Positions 1 through 8,706 of a DNA stretch of 64,000 nucleotides are shown in pieces. Each line of letters begins with the position of its first letter. Position 1 is the first letter of the stretch. This stretch comes from CAVYPR01 sp963770505 (GTDB lineage Bacteria; Actinomycetota; Acidimicrobiia; Acidimicrobiales; RAAP-2), in NCBI GenBank assembly GCA_963770505.1, contig CAVYPR010000001.1, positions 744,001-808,000 on the forward strand, read 5' to 3'. A model generated the notes under the pieces. The model saw nothing but the letters and a program-made list of their open reading frames with translations, was not told the DNA's origin and did not search any database. The translations under genes were made by a program, and so were the position numbers.

Positions 1-1140
1 ACCTCGTACTCCTTCGTGGTGGTGGCATCCAACGCCAAGGGCACGTCGCCGGCCTCCACACCCTCGGGCCCCGTCACCCCGGCCGGCGTCCCGGCCGCAC
101 CCGCTCCTCCCGCGGCGGCCCCGGGCAATCAGGCGGCCTCGGTCTCGTGGTCGGCCCCGACAGACCAAGGGAGTCCCATCACCTCCTACACGGTGACCTC
201 GTCACCGACAAACAGGACGTGCACGGTGAGCGCGGGACCGCTCACCTGCACAGTGACCGGTCTCACCGACGGCACCGTCTACTCGTTCACCGTGGTGGCC
301 ACGAACGGCGTGGGCCCATCAGCACCGTCCGGCCCCTCGTCCCCGGTCACGCCGTTCGCCACCGGGTACGACCTGGTGGGCTCGGACGGCGGGGTCTTCG
401 TCTTCGACGGTCCGGGGCAGGCGGGCGGCTTCTTCGGTTCGCTGCCGGCGCTGAAGGTGGTGCCCACCAAGCCGGTGGTGGGCATGGTGCCGACCGTCAA
501 CGATCAGGGCTACTTCCTGGTGGCCCAAGACGGCGGGGTGTTCAGCTTCGGCGACGCCCCCTTCCTGGGCTCGCTGCCCGGGCTCGGGGTCGTCCCGGCC
601 GCCCCCATCACCGGCATCGTGGCCGCCGACACAGACCGGGGCTACTTCCTGGTCGGGGCGGACGGCGGGGTCTACGCCTTCGGGACAGTTCCCTTCCTGG
701 GCTCCCTGCCCGGCCAGGGGGTCAAGGTGGACGACATCGTGGGCATCGCCGCCACGCCCTCGGGCAACGGCTACTGGGTGGTCTCCTCCACAGGGACCGT
801 GTACGCCTTCGGCCAGGCCCAGAAACTCGGGACAGCCAAGGGCATGGGAGCCCCGGTCACCGCCATCTCCGGCACTCCCACAGGCGGGGGCTACTGGGTG
901 GCGGCGGCCAACGGAGCGGTCCGGACCTTCGGCAAGGCGACGTCGTTCGGCACACTGCCGGCCGACAAGGTGACGCCGGCCCTCCCGGTCATCGGCATCG
1001 TCCACACGGCCGGGACAACCGGCTACTGGCTGCTCGGCTCAGACGGCGGCATCTTCGCCTTCGGGACAGCCCCCTTCGACGGCAGTCTTCCGGGCGACGG
1101 GGTCCACGTCACCAATGTCGTGGGGGCGGTGCCGAACTGA
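1..1140 (+). CDS. Secreted FN3 plus GYW-repeat protein, 5' end missing
   Basis: The reading frame is already open at base 1, so the N-terminus lies outside the window and 379 residues are visible. A fibronectin type III domain occupies roughly residues 35-115. It is followed by six units of about 42-45 residues, each starting GYxLV.sDGGVf.FG and each containing FxGSLPG. The same unit recurs in the lipoprotein at 12849-14300. Tandem blades of this kind look like a beta-propeller or other all-beta surface module; this is inference. No enzyme motif is visible. A role at the cell surface or outside the cell is likely, but the function is unknown. Confidence 0.8.
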   Translation, partial: TSYSFVVVASNAKGTSPASTPSGPVTPAGVPAAPAPPAAAPGNQAASVSWSAPTDQGSPITSYTVTSSPTNRTCTVSAGPLTCTVTGLTDGTVYSFTVVATNGVGPSAPSGPSSPVTPFATGYDLVGSDGGVFVFDGPGQAGGFFGSLPALKVVPTKPVVGMVPTVNDQGYFLVAQDGGVFSFGDAPFLGSLPGLGVVPAAPITGIVAADTDRGYFLVGADGGVYAFGTVPFLGSLPGQGVKVDDIVGIAATPSGNGYWVVSSTGTVYAFGQAQKLGTAKGMGAPVTAISGTPTGGGYWVAAANGAVRTFGKATSFGTLPADKVTPALPVIGIVHTAGTTGYWLLGSDGGIFAFGTAPFDGSLPGDGVHVTNVVGAVPN

Positions 1141-1270
1141 GCATCGGGGGACAGCAGCCGGAGGTTCGGCTCCCTCGGCGCCTCCGGTGATCGACCATGC
1201 AGGCGGAGCGACCGCGACGGTCCCGCTCGTGGCCTTCGCCGGGCCACGGGTCCGACCGCATCAGGCCGGC

Positions 1271-1936
1271 TCAGCTTTCGTCGGAGACCTGGAAGAGCCG
1301 GAGGGTGAAGGAGGTCGACTCCGCGCCGCCGGCGCCCCCGTTGGGGAAAACGGTGGGGGAGACCACGGCACCCGCCTCCCAGTACCAGCCGTCGTCGCCC
1401 GCCTTCTCGGCCAGCACCTCCACCGAACCGGCCGAGCCGGTGGCCGGCCCCACGTCCTCGATCTTCCAGCCCTTGGCGGCCAGCTCGGTCCGGAAGAAGG
1501 TGACCACGTCGTCCTCGGACACGGGCAGGGAGAAGCGCATCTGCTCGTCGTACTGGCCGGCCGATGTCGAGTTGTCGGTGTAGCCGTGGACCACGGCGCC
1601 GACCGGGACCACGAGGGCGTTCATGATGTTGCCCGGCGGTGTGCCGGGGTGCTCGATGGGTTTGAGGGCCGTCGCCGCCGGCACGGCGCGCAGCGTCGTG
1701 CCCCGCACCGGCACCGGCGCGCCCGGGGCGGTGGAGGTGGAGGGCTGCTGGCCGGAGAGGAGGGCCATGGCCCCGAAGACCACGAGGATGCCCACGGCGA
1801 GGCCGAGCACGATCATGGCCGGCTTGATGCTGGTGTTGCGGCTGGCCGGGGGGAGGGGGGCACGGGGCGGGGCGTGGCCGTTGGTCGCTCCGTTCCCGGC
1901 CACCGGGGACTGGGTGTCGAGGTCCTCGGGTGCCAT
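1271..1936 (-). CDS. Single-pass membrane protein, unknown function
   Basis: This is a 221-residue protein with a Pro/Ala-rich cytoplasmic head (1-37), one transmembrane helix at about 39-61, a Ser/Thr/Pro linker and an extracellular domain of about 130 residues. The domain is moderately polar (MRFSLPVSEDDVVTFFRTEL, then an alpha/beta segment ending FTLRLFQVSDES). The ATG at 1934-1936 is chosen because it directly precedes the acidic head; a longer frame upstream overlaps thiD on the same strand and is not needed. It starts 23 bases after the thiD stop, so the two are probably co-transcribed. I do not recognise the domain. Confidence 0.7.
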   Translation of the reverse strand: MAPEDLDTQSPVAGNGATNGHAPPRAPLPPASRNTSIKPAMIVLGLAVGILVVFGAMALLSGQQPSTSTAPGAPVPVRGTTLRAVPAATALKPIEHPGTPPGNIMNALVVPVGAVVHGYTDNSTSAGQYDEQMRFSLPVSEDDVVTFFRTELAAKGWKIEDVGPATGSAGSVEVLAEKAGDDGWYWEAGAVVSPTVFPNGGAGGAESTSFTLRLFQVSDES

Positions 1937-1959
1937 GGGGGACGAGCCTAGGACCCGGC

Positions 1960-2829
1960 TCACGCCGTACCCTCGCGGCGAGCGGCGTCTGCGGACCACC
2001 CGAAGTGGTCGATGGGTCCGTGACCGGCCCCGAGCCGCCAGGAGGCCGCCCCCCGGAGGGCGCCCTCGACGTAGCGCTTGGCCAGGGTCACCGCCGCCAG
2101 GGGACCGGACCCCAGGGCCAGGTTGGCGGCGATGGCCGCCGAGAGGGTGCAGCCCGTGCCGTGGTCGTTGACCGTCGCCACCCGGCGCCCCTCGAGGACG
2201 ACGGTCGCCTCGGGCCCGGCCACCACGTCGGGGGCCGAGGCGGGATCCCCACCGAAGTGGCCGCCCTTCACCACGACCGCCACCGGTCCGAGGGCGCGCA
2301 GCTCCTCGGCCACCTCGCAGAGGGCCTCGGTCGTCTGCAGGTCCGAGACCGACCGCCCGGTCAACAGCGCCGCCTCCCGCAGGTTGGGGGTGACCACGGT
2401 GGCCAGCGGGAAGAGGTGGGTGCGGTAGGCGTGCACCCCGCCCTCGTCCATGAGCCGGTCGCCGCTGGTGGACACGAGCACCGGGTCGACCACGAGGTTG
2501 GGCAGTACCCCGCTGGCCGCCAGCGCCGACACGGCGGCCACGATCGCCGGGTTGGCCAGCATCCCCGTCTTCACCGCCACGGGCGGCAGGTCGGTGGTGA
2601 CCGCCTCGACCTGGTCGACCACGAAGGAGGGGTCCAGGGCCACCACCCCCCGCACGCCGTGGGTGTGCTGGGCGGTCACCGCGGTGAGGGCGCAGGTGCC
2701 GTGGAGGCCGTGCGCGGCGAACGTCTTGAGGTCGGCCTGGACCCCGGCCCCGCCCCCCGAGTCCGAGCCGGCGATGGTGAGGACGACCAGGGGGGTCACG
2801 GTCGGCACAGTAGTCAACGCCACGACCAC
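1960..2829 (-). CDS. thiD: Hydroxymethylpyrimidine/phosphomethylpyrimidine kinase
   Basis: ThiD phosphorylates 4-amino-5-hydroxymethyl-2-methylpyrimidine and then its monophosphate, giving the pyrimidine half of thiamine in the cytoplasm. The 289-residue length is close to the family's usual 265-290. The ribokinase-fold signatures are present: GSDSGGGAG at residues 21-29, VKTGM at about 86-90, the DPVLVSTSG segment, and the anion-hole/catalytic motif NDHGTGC at 221-227. The GTG at 2827-2829 gives the longest frame; a GTG seven codons later is equally possible. It lies divergent from the thiG-like gene at 3033, so thiamine genes face away from each other across 203 bases. Confidence 0.92.
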   Translation of the reverse strand: MVVALTTVPTVTPLVVLTIAGSDSGGGAGVQADLKTFAAHGLHGTCALTAVTAQHTHGVRGVVALDPSFVVDQVEAVTTDLPPVAVKTGMLANPAIVAAVSALAASGVLPNLVVDPVLVSTSGDRLMDEGGVHAYRTHLFPLATVVTPNLREAALLTGRSVSDLQTTEALCEVAEELRALGPVAVVVKGGHFGGDPASAPDVVAGPEATVVLEGRRVATVNDHGTGCTLSAAIAANLALGSGPLAAVTLAKRYVEGALRGAASWRLGAGHGPIDHFGWSADAARREGTA

Positions 2830-2872
2830 GCACCCAACGGTCTCCCGGCTACGAAGGGGATTCGATCTCTCG

Positions 2873-2894
2873 TTGACCTTCAGCTAAAGGTCCA
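2873..2894. promoter_or_regulatory. MerR-like 22-bp dyad between thiD and thiG
   Basis: The sequence contains GACCT-N8-AGGTC, extended to 22 bases with 9 of 11 half-site positions symmetric; it also starts with a TTGACC -35-like hexamer. This arrangement is typical of MerR-family operators lying in a promoter spacer. No clear -10 was found at 17-19 bases, so the call is tentative. Confidence 0.35.
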
Positions 2895-3032
2895 GGTGAA
2901 CTCGAGGTTCTTTCGGGGTCGAGGACGTGTCGCCGTGGGGGATTGGGCGCGACCGTCGCCGGGGCGCTGGGGTCCGTAGCCGGCGGCGGACGGCCCCGAC
3001 GGGGGCCACCGGCCGGCGGTGGCGGCCGTAGG

Positions 3033-3854
3033 ATGGGGCGGGTGACCCACGACGGCGAGCCACGGCCCGACGACGCCCTGCTCATCGCCGGCGAGACCGT
3101 CGACTCGAGGCTGCTGGTGGGCACGGGGGGGATGACCAGCCTGGCCGCCCTCGAGTCGGTCCTGGTCGCCTCGGGGACCTCCCTGGCCACGGTGGCCGTG
3201 CGGCGGGTCGACCCCTCCGGACGCGGTTCCCTCCTCGACCTGCTGGCCGACCACGGGGTCAGGGTCCTGCCCAACACCGCCGGGTGCTTCACGGCCACCG
3301 AGGCCGTGCTCACGGCCAAGCTGGCCCGGGAGGCCTTCGCCACCGACTGGGTGAAGCTCGAGGTGATCGGTGACGACCGGACGCTCCTGCCCGACCCGGT
3401 CGAGCTGCTCTCGGCCGCCGAGCAGCTGGCCGAGGACGGGTTCGTGGTCCTGCCCTACACCACCGACGACCCGGTGCTGGCCCGCCGGCTCGAGCAGGCG
3501 GGCTGCGCGGCGGTGATGCCGCTGGGCTCACCGATCGGCAGCGGCCTGGGCATCCGAAACCCCCACAACCTCGCCCTCCTGCGCCAGTCGGTCTCGGTGC
3601 CGGTGGTCCTCGACGCCGGCGTCGGCACCGCCTCCGACGCGGCGCGGGCGATGGAGCTCGGGTGCGACGCCGTGCTCGTGGCCACCTCGGTCAACCGGGC
3701 CCAGGCCCCCGCGGTCATGGCCGAGGCCATGCGGCTGGCCGTGGCCGCCGGCAGGGCTGCCCACCGGGCGGGACGGATCCCCCTGCGGTTCCACGCCGAG
3801 CCGTCGAGCGACTGGGAGGGGCTGGCCGACCTCGGGGGGCCGACCGACCGCTGA
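3033..3854 (+). CDS. thiG: Thiazole synthase
   Basis: ThiG condenses 1-deoxy-xylulose-5-phosphate, dehydroglycine and ThiS-thiocarboxylate sulfur into the thiazole phosphate of thiamine. The 273-residue product has the TIM-barrel family marks: SRLLVGTGG near 25-33, VRRVDPSG at 57-63, LPNTAGC at 79-85, the Schiff-base lysine in DWVKLEVIGD (Lys108), VMPLGSPIGSG at 161-171, and DAGVGTASDAA. The ATG at 3033 is preferred to upstream starts because the extra 30 residues would be Gly/Arg/Pro-rich and non-conserved. No thiS, thiO or thiE is visible nearby, so the pathway is completed elsewhere. Confidence 0.92.
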   Translation: MGRVTHDGEPRPDDALLIAGETVDSRLLVGTGGMTSLAALESVLVASGTSLATVAVRRVDPSGRGSLLDLLADHGVRVLPNTAGCFTATEAVLTAKLAREAFATDWVKLEVIGDDRTLLPDPVELLSAAEQLAEDGFVVLPYTTDDPVLARRLEQAGCAAVMPLGSPIGSGLGIRNPHNLALLRQSVSVPVVLDAGVGTASDAARAMELGCDAVLVATSVNRAQAPAVMAEAMRLAVAAGRAAHRAGRIPLRFHAEPSSDWEGLADLGGPTDR

Positions 3855-3881
3855 CCGGGCCGGGGTTCACCGGACAGACAG

Positions 3882-3905
3882 TAGGTTGTTAGGCTTCCCT
3901 AATAT
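3882..3905 (+). promoter_or_regulatory. IdeR/DtxR-type iron box
   Basis: TTAGGCTTCCCTAA (3889-3902) differs by one base from the 3' 14 bases of the actinobacterial iron box TTAGGTTAGGCTTACCTAA; the full 19-mer matches 14 positions. It sits immediately before the iron transporter permease, which supports repression by an Fe(II)-loaded DtxR/IdeR protein. TAATAT at 3900-3905 could be an overlapping -10 element. Confidence 0.65.
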
Positions 3906-5531
3906 ATGGGGTCCGCACCGGGCATCCTGGAGGCGCCGCGGGCCGAGGGCCCGTCGCCCGGCGCGTCGACGAACGTGGTGGCGCCCCGCCCCGGCCGACG
4001 GCCGGTGGGGCTGGCGGTCGTCTCGGGCGTGGTGGCCGTGCTCTTGCTGCTGCCCCTGGCCTTCTTGGTCCTCGAGGCCGTGCAGTACGGGTGGTCGGCG
4101 GTGGCCCCGCTCCTCTTCCGCCAGCTCACCGCCACCCTGCTGTGGAACACGGTCAGCCTCCTCGTGGTGGTCACCGCGGCCTGCGCCGTGCTCGGCACCC
4201 TGGCGGCCTGGTGCGTCGAGCGGACCGACCTGCCCGGACGCAGGCTGTGGGCCGTCCTGGTCGTGGTCCCGGTGGGGATCCCCGACTTCGCCGTGGCGTT
4301 CGGGTGGAAGTCGCTGTTCGTGGGGATCGGCGGGTTCGCCGGCTCGGTGCTCGTGATGACCCTGGCCGTCTACCCGCTCGTGTACCTGCCGGTGGCGGCC
4401 AGCCTGCGCAACGCCGACCCCGGCCAAGAGGAGGTGGCCCGGAGCCTCGGGGTGGGGAGGGTGGCCACCTTCTGGCGGGTGACCTTGGGGCAGGCCCGAC
4501 TGGCCGTGCTGGGCGGCTGCGTGCTGGTGGCCCTGGTGGTCCTCTCCGAGTACGGCGCCTTCGAGCTCCTCGGCTACCGCACCTTCACCACCGAGATCTT
4601 CACCGAGGCCCAGGTCGGCTTCGACGCCCCGGCGGCCTGCGCCCTCTCGCTGGTGCTGGTGATCCTGGGCATGCTGGTGCTCTCGGTGGAGGGGGTCTCG
4701 CACGGGCGAGGTCGCACCAGCCGGGTGGGGCCGCTGGCCGCCCGCCTCGCCCAGCCCCTCCGGCTGGGCCGGGCCAAGGTGCCGGTGCTGGCCGGGTTCT
4801 CCCTGCTGGTGGCCACCGCGCTGGGGGTGCCCGTCGGGGCCATCGTCTACTGGCTGTTCCGCAGCGGGACATCGACGCTGCCGGCGGCCGCCTCGGTCGC
4901 CTCGGCCGCCGCCCACACCGCCCTCTACAGCGCCGGGGCCGGGCTGCTCTCGACGGTGGCCGCCCTCCCCGTGGCGCTCCTGTCGGTGCGCCACCCCGGC
5001 CGGGGGGTGATGGCCCTCGAGCGCAGCACCTACCTCGTCCTGGCCGTCCCCGGGGTGGTGGTCGCCCTGGCCTTCACCTACGCCCTCGAGCGCTACGCCG
5101 CCGGCACCCTCTACCAGTCCGCCCTGGTGCTCATGGTGGCCTACGCCATCATGTTCTTCCCCCTGGCCCTGGTGGCGGTGCGGGCCTCGGTGGCCCGCGC
5201 CCCCGTCGGGCTCGAGGAGGTCGGCCGGTCCCTGGGCCGGGGCCGGCTCGCGGTGCTCGCTCGGGTCACCCTGCCCCTCCTCGCCCCGGGCCTGGCCGCC
5301 GCCTTCTGCCTCGTCTTCTTGGAGTCGGTCACCGAGCTCACCGCCACCCTTCTCTTGCGGCCCACGGGGGTGGAGACCCTGGCCACCCAGTTCTGGGCGT
5401 TCACCAGCACAAGCTCCTACCACCAGGCGGCGCCCTACGCGGCGGTGATGGTGGCCGTCGCCGCCGTGCCGAGCTACGTGCTCGGCCGGTGGTTCGACCG
5501 CATGCCGGCGCGGGCCACGGTGGCGCCATGA
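3906..5531 (+). CDS. Iron(III) ABC transporter permease, FbpB-like
   Basis: This 541-residue inner-membrane permease has two fused transport domains and about 12 hydrophobic helices. Each half carries an EAA loop for docking the ATPase: EEVARSLGVGRVATFWRVTL (about 175-194) and EEVGRSLGRGRLAVLARVTL (about 438-457). The size and the duplication match FbpB/AfuB and ThiP. The adjacent iron box and the FbpC-type ATPase favour ferric iron over thiamine, although thi genes lie just upstream. The ATG at 3906 touches the iron box; if TAATAT is the -10 element, GTG at 3975 (residue 24) is the more likely start. The gene overlaps the ATPase by ATGA. No substrate-binding protein is in the window. Confidence 0.85.
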   Translation: MGSAPGILEAPRAEGPSPGASTNVVAPRPGRRPVGLAVVSGVVAVLLLLPLAFLVLEAVQYGWSAVAPLLFRQLTATLLWNTVSLLVVVTAACAVLGTLAAWCVERTDLPGRRLWAVLVVVPVGIPDFAVAFGWKSLFVGIGGFAGSVLVMTLAVYPLVYLPVAASLRNADPGQEEVARSLGVGRVATFWRVTLGQARLAVLGGCVLVALVVLSEYGAFELLGYRTFTTEIFTEAQVGFDAPAACALSLVLVILGMLVLSVEGVSHGRGRTSRVGPLAARLAQPLRLGRAKVPVLAGFSLLVATALGVPVGAIVYWLFRSGTSTLPAAASVASAAAHTALYSAGAGLLSTVAALPVALLSVRHPGRGVMALERSTYLVLAVPGVVVALAFTYALERYAAGTLYQSALVLMVAYAIMFFPLALVAVRASVARAPVGLEEVGRSLGRGRLAVLARVTLPLLAPGLAAAFCLVFLESVTELTATLLLRPTGVETLATQFWAFTSTSSYHQAAPYAAVMVAVAAVPSYVLGRWFDRMPARATVAP

Positions 5532-6596
5532 ACGGCCTCGAGGTCGAGGACCTCCACAAGTCCTTCGGCGCCAACCCGGTCCTCACCGGGCTCACCCTGT
5601 CGGTGCCCGAGGGTGCGCTGGCGGCCATCCTCGGTGCCTCGGGGAGCGGCAAGACCACCCTGCTGCGGGTGCTGGCCGGCTTCGAGCGCGCCGACCGGGG
5701 CCGGGTCTCGATCGCCGGCCGGCTGGCCGACGACGACCGCCACCACCTGGCCCCCGAGGAGCGCCACCTCGGCTACGTGCCCCAGGAGGGGGCGCTCTTC
5801 CCCCACCTGAGCGTCGGCGCGCAACGTCGCCTTCGGCGTCCCGCGCTCCGGGCGGGGGCCCCGCGTGGTCGAGGACCTCCTCGAGATGGTGGGGATGGGC
5901 GGGATGGGCCGCCGCTACCCACACCAGCTCTCGGGGGGCCAGCAGCAGCGGGTGGCCCTGGCCCGCGCCCTGGCCGTGAGCCCGCGCTTGGTGCTCTTGG
6001 ACGAGCCGTTCTCCTCCCTCGACCCCGCCCTGCGGGCCAGCGTGCGGGCCGACGTGGCCGCCATCCTGCGCCGGGCCTCCACCACCGCGTTGCTGGTCAC
6101 CCACGACCAGGACGAGGCCTTGAGCTGGGCCGACCTCGTGGCCGTCATCGACGGGGGGCGGATCGGGCAGGTGGGCACTCCCCAGAGCGTCTACGCGCAG
6201 CCGGGCGATCTGGACCTCGCCCGGTTCCTGGGCGAGACCAACGTGGTGGGAGGGGTGGCCGAGGAGGCCGGGGTCCGGACCGGGCTCGGGCTGCTGGCGG
6301 CCGACTGGGCCGGCGGCACGGTCCCGGTCGGGGCCGCCGCCGTGGTCCTCGTCCGGCCCGAGCAGCTCGAACTGGTCTCCGAGGAGGCCGGGGCCCTGGC
6401 CGGGGAGGTCACCGCCTACGAGTACTTCGGCCACGACGCCGTGGTGCGGGTGCGCCCCGACGCCCCCTGCGGCCCGGGCGAGCCGTCGCTGGTGGTCCGG
6501 GTGATCGGGCCCACCCTGCTGCGGCCGGGGGACCGGGTCGGGCTGAGCGCCCGGGGTCCGGTCCGTGCCTGGCCGGGCCGCGAGGCCGCGAGATGA
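5528..6596 (+). pseudogene. Iron ABC transporter ATP-binding protein, frameshifted
   Basis: The product is an FbpC-type ATPase that powers the upstream permease. Walker A GASGSGKTT is at residues 36-44, the Q-loop reads VPQEGALFPHLSV as in FbpC proteins, and after a frame change come LSGGQQQRVALARAL, LVLLDEPFSSLD and LLVTHDQDEAL, then a C-terminal TOBE-like domain. Reading moves from frame 2 to frame 3 at about 5813-5817: removing one G from gtcggcgcgc restores VARNVAFGV. All catalytic motifs are intact, so a sequencing insertion is more likely than decay. The start ATG overlaps the permease stop. Confidence 0.85.
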
Positions 6597-6665
6597 CGCC
6601 CACGTAGTTACGCCGATGTGGTCCCGCTGCTACAGTGATCGCGTCGGAGCAGTGAGGGAGGACCC

Positions 6666-7193
6666 ATGACCGAGCCAGAGACGTCCCAGCCCGTCCCCGA
6701 GGGTTACCGAGGACCGCAGGTCTGCTCGCTGGTGGGCATCACCTACCGCCAGCTGGACTACTGGGCCCGGACCGGCCTGCTCCGCCCCTCGCTGGCCGAG
6801 GCCACCGGCAGCGGGAGCAAGCGGCTCTACTCCTACCGCGACCTGCTCGAGCTGAAGGTCATCAAGCAGCTGCTCGACGCCGGGGTGTCGCTGCAGTCGG
6901 CCCGCCGGGCGGTGGACTGCCTCCGCCAGGACCTGGGGGCCGACCTGGCCTCGGCCAACCTCGTGCTCACGGGCACCCGGTCGGTGCTGGCGCGCTCGAA
7001 CGGCGAGGTGGTCGACCTGCTCGCCGGGGGCCAGGGCGTCTTCAACATCGTCCCGCTCTCGGGGGTGGTCGACGAGCTCGAAGCCGACATCGCCGAGATC
7101 GGCCGCCAAGGTGAGGCCAGCGGTCGCGACGGCGGGCGGCGGGACGACTCTGCCACCGCGGGGCCACGACGGCCCCGAGCCGCCGGGGAGTGA
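6666..7193 (+). CDS. ftsR: MerR-family regulator, FtsR/Rv1828-like
   Basis: This is a 175-residue DNA-binding regulator. The N-terminal winged helix (about 14-85) reads YRGPQVCSLVGITYRQLDYW and then RTGLLRPS..ATGSGSKRLYS, closely matching mycobacterial Rv1828 and corynebacterial FtsR as I recall them. The C-terminal part contains VVDLLAGGQGVFNI, also typical of that group rather than of metal-sensing MerR proteins, and there is no metal-binding Cys cluster. A ribosome-binding site, gagggagg, lies 5 bases before the ATG. In mycobacteria the orthologue also lies close to glycine-cleavage genes, as here. It ends in a GTGA overlap with the next gene. Confidence 0.82.
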   Translation: MTEPETSQPVPEGYRGPQVCSLVGITYRQLDYWARTGLLRPSLAEATGSGSKRLYSYRDLLELKVIKQLLDAGVSLQSARRAVDCLRQDLGADLASANLVLTGTRSVLARSNGEVVDLLAGGQGVFNIVPLSGVVDELEADIAEIGRQGEASGRDGGRRDDSATAGPRRPRAAGE

Positions 7194-7585
7194 ACCCCCT
7201 GGCCCTCGGTGCACGGCGCGCGTCGCATCCGTCGACCGCGCCGGCCGGGGCCGTCCGCTTCGCCCACCCCTCCGAGCGCCTCTTCGCCGCCCTGCTCGAC
7301 GTCAACGGGATCCGCTGGCGGTACGAGCCGGTCGAGTTCGCCCTGCGCTGGAACGACGGGGGAGAGGCCAGCTCGGGGTTTCGCCCCGACTTCTGGCTGC
7401 CCGACCTCTCCTGCTTCGTCGAGCTGACCACGGCCGACCAGCGGCTGGTGACCCGCAAGAACGCCAAGGCCCGCCGGCTGCGCGAGCTCTACCCCGAGGT
7501 GCTGCTCGTCCTCGTCTACCAGCGCCAGTTCCGCGACCTGCTGGCCCACCACGGCCTGGAGTTGCCGGCCGCCCACGCCGCGTAG
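7190..7585 (+). CDS. Small PD-(D/E)XK-like nuclease-fold protein
   Basis: This 131-residue protein starts at a GTG overlapping the regulator's stop. Residues about 25-115 show E..L...LD.nGI.WRYEP, then FRPDFWLPD, FVELTT and, ten residues on, KNAKARRLRELYPEV. The order PD - (E)xT - K with an alternating beta/alpha pattern resembles the PD-(D/E)XK fold of Holliday-resolvase and Vsr-type nucleases. This is fold inference from motifs, and activity is unproven. It sits between the FtsR-like regulator and gcvT and appears translationally coupled to the regulator. Confidence 0.7.
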   Translation: MNPLALGARRASHPSTAPAGAVRFAHPSERLFAALLDVNGIRWRYEPVEFALRWNDGGEASSGFRPDFWLPDLSCFVELTTADQRLVTRKNAKARRLRELYPEVLLVLVYQRQFRDLLAHHGLELPAAHAA

Positions 7586-7626
7586 GCTGCGGTGGCAATG
7601 GGAGTGGCCCAGGCCCTCGGAGGCCG

Positions 7627-8706
7627 ATGACCGGGACGACCGCTCGACGCTCCCCCCTGCACCCCGTCCACCTGTCCCTCGGGGCCCGGATGGTCGAGTT
7701 CGGGGGTTGGGAGATGCCGCTCTCGTATCCCGCCGGCACCGTGGCCGAGCACCGCGCCTGCCGCACCGACGCCGTGGCCTTCGACGTGAGCCACCTCGGG
7801 ACGCTGCGGGCGGAGGGGCCCGACGCCTTCGACCGGCTGCAGTCGACCCTCACCAACGACCTGCGCAGGATCGGGCCCGGCCGGGCGCAGTACACGCACC
7901 TGCTGGACGACGACGGATCGGTCGTCGACGACCTCATCGTGTGGTGGGTGTCCGAGGAGCGCTTCGACGTCATGCCCAACGCCTCGAACACCGGCCCGGC
8001 CCGGGCCGCCTTGGGTGGTCGAGACGTGACCGACTCGAGGGCGGTGGTGGCCGTCCAGGGGCCGGCGGCGCGCCAGCGGCTGGCCAAGGTGGCACCAGAG
8101 GCGGCCGTCGTCGGCCGTTTCCGGGTCGCCCCCTTCGGGTGGGAGGGAGCAGACTGCCTGGCCGCGGGGACCGGCTACACCGGCGAGGACGGCGTCGAGT
8201 GCGCGGTGCCGCTCGAGGCGGCCGGCCCGTTCTTCGAGGCCGTGCTGGGGGCGGGCGCGACGCCGGCTGGGTTGGGCGCCCGCGACACCCTGCGCCTCGA
8301 GGCCGGCCTGCCGCTCCACGGCCACGAGCTCGGCGAGGGGATCACCCCGCTCCAGGCCGGGCTCGGCTGGGTCGTGGGCTGGGACAAGGGGGAGTTCCGG
8401 GGGCGAGGGGCCCTCGAGGCCGAGCGCCGGGACGGCCCGCGCCGGCGGCTGCGGGGGGTGCTCGCCGACGGCCGCCAGCCGCCGCGCCAAGGGGACGAGG
8501 TGGCGGCCGCGGGCCGCCGCGTCGGGGTGGTGACGAGTGGCAACTTCTCACCGATGCGCCAGCGTGGGATCGCCCTGGCGCTGGTCGACACCGCGGCTGC
8601 GCTCGACGACGGCCAGCCGGTGACGGTCACCGTGCGCGGCCGGGCGCTCACGGCGCGCCTCGCCCCGACCAGGTTCTGGCCCGAGCCCGACGGAGGCGCA
8701 GCCTGA
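7627..8706 (+). CDS. gcvT: Aminomethyltransferase, glycine cleavage T protein
   Basis: GcvT transfers the methylene carbon from the aminomethyl group on lipoyl-GcvH to tetrahydrofolate and releases ammonia. The 359-residue length is normal. Family segments are present: VEFGGWEMPLSYP near the start, VAFDVSHLGTLRAEGPDA, VVAVQGPAA, GYTGEDGVECAVP, LGARDTLRLEAGLPLHGHEL and VVTSGNFSPMRQRGIALALV. The ATG at 7627 is chosen because homology begins just after it. The stop overlaps the gcvPA start as TGATG, so the three gcv genes form one translation-coupled operon. gcvH and lpd are not in the window. Confidence 0.93.
   Translation: MTGTTARRSPLHPVHLSLGARMVEFGGWEMPLSYPAGTVAEHRACRTDAVAFDVSHLGTLRAEGPDAFDRLQSTLTNDLRRIGPGRAQYTHLLDDDGSVVDDLIVWWVSEERFDVMPNASNTGPARAALGGRDVTDSRAVVAVQGPAARQRLAKVAPEAAVVGRFRVAPFGWEGADCLAAGTGYTGEDGVECAVPLEAAGPFFEAVLGAGATPAGLGARDTLRLEAGLPLHGHELGEGITPLQAGLGWVVGWDKGEFRGRGALEAERRDGPRRRLRGVLADGRQPPRQGDEVAAAGRRVGVVTSGNFSPMRQRGIALALVDTAAALDDGQPVTVTVRGRALTARLAPTRFWPEPDGGAA

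Noticed and set aside
2830..3032. TPP riboswitch before the thiamine genes
   Set aside because: Neither CTGAGA nor the ACCTGA..GGNTAATACC..CGNAGGGA core is present on either strand.
5813..5870. Programmed frameshift in the ABC ATPase
   Set aside because: There is no slippery heptamer or downstream structure, and the same type of single-base error appears in several other genes.
6597..7626. Glycine riboswitch before gcvT
   Set aside because: gcvT is preceded by coding sequence 41 bases away, and no tandem GGAGA aptamer pattern was seen.
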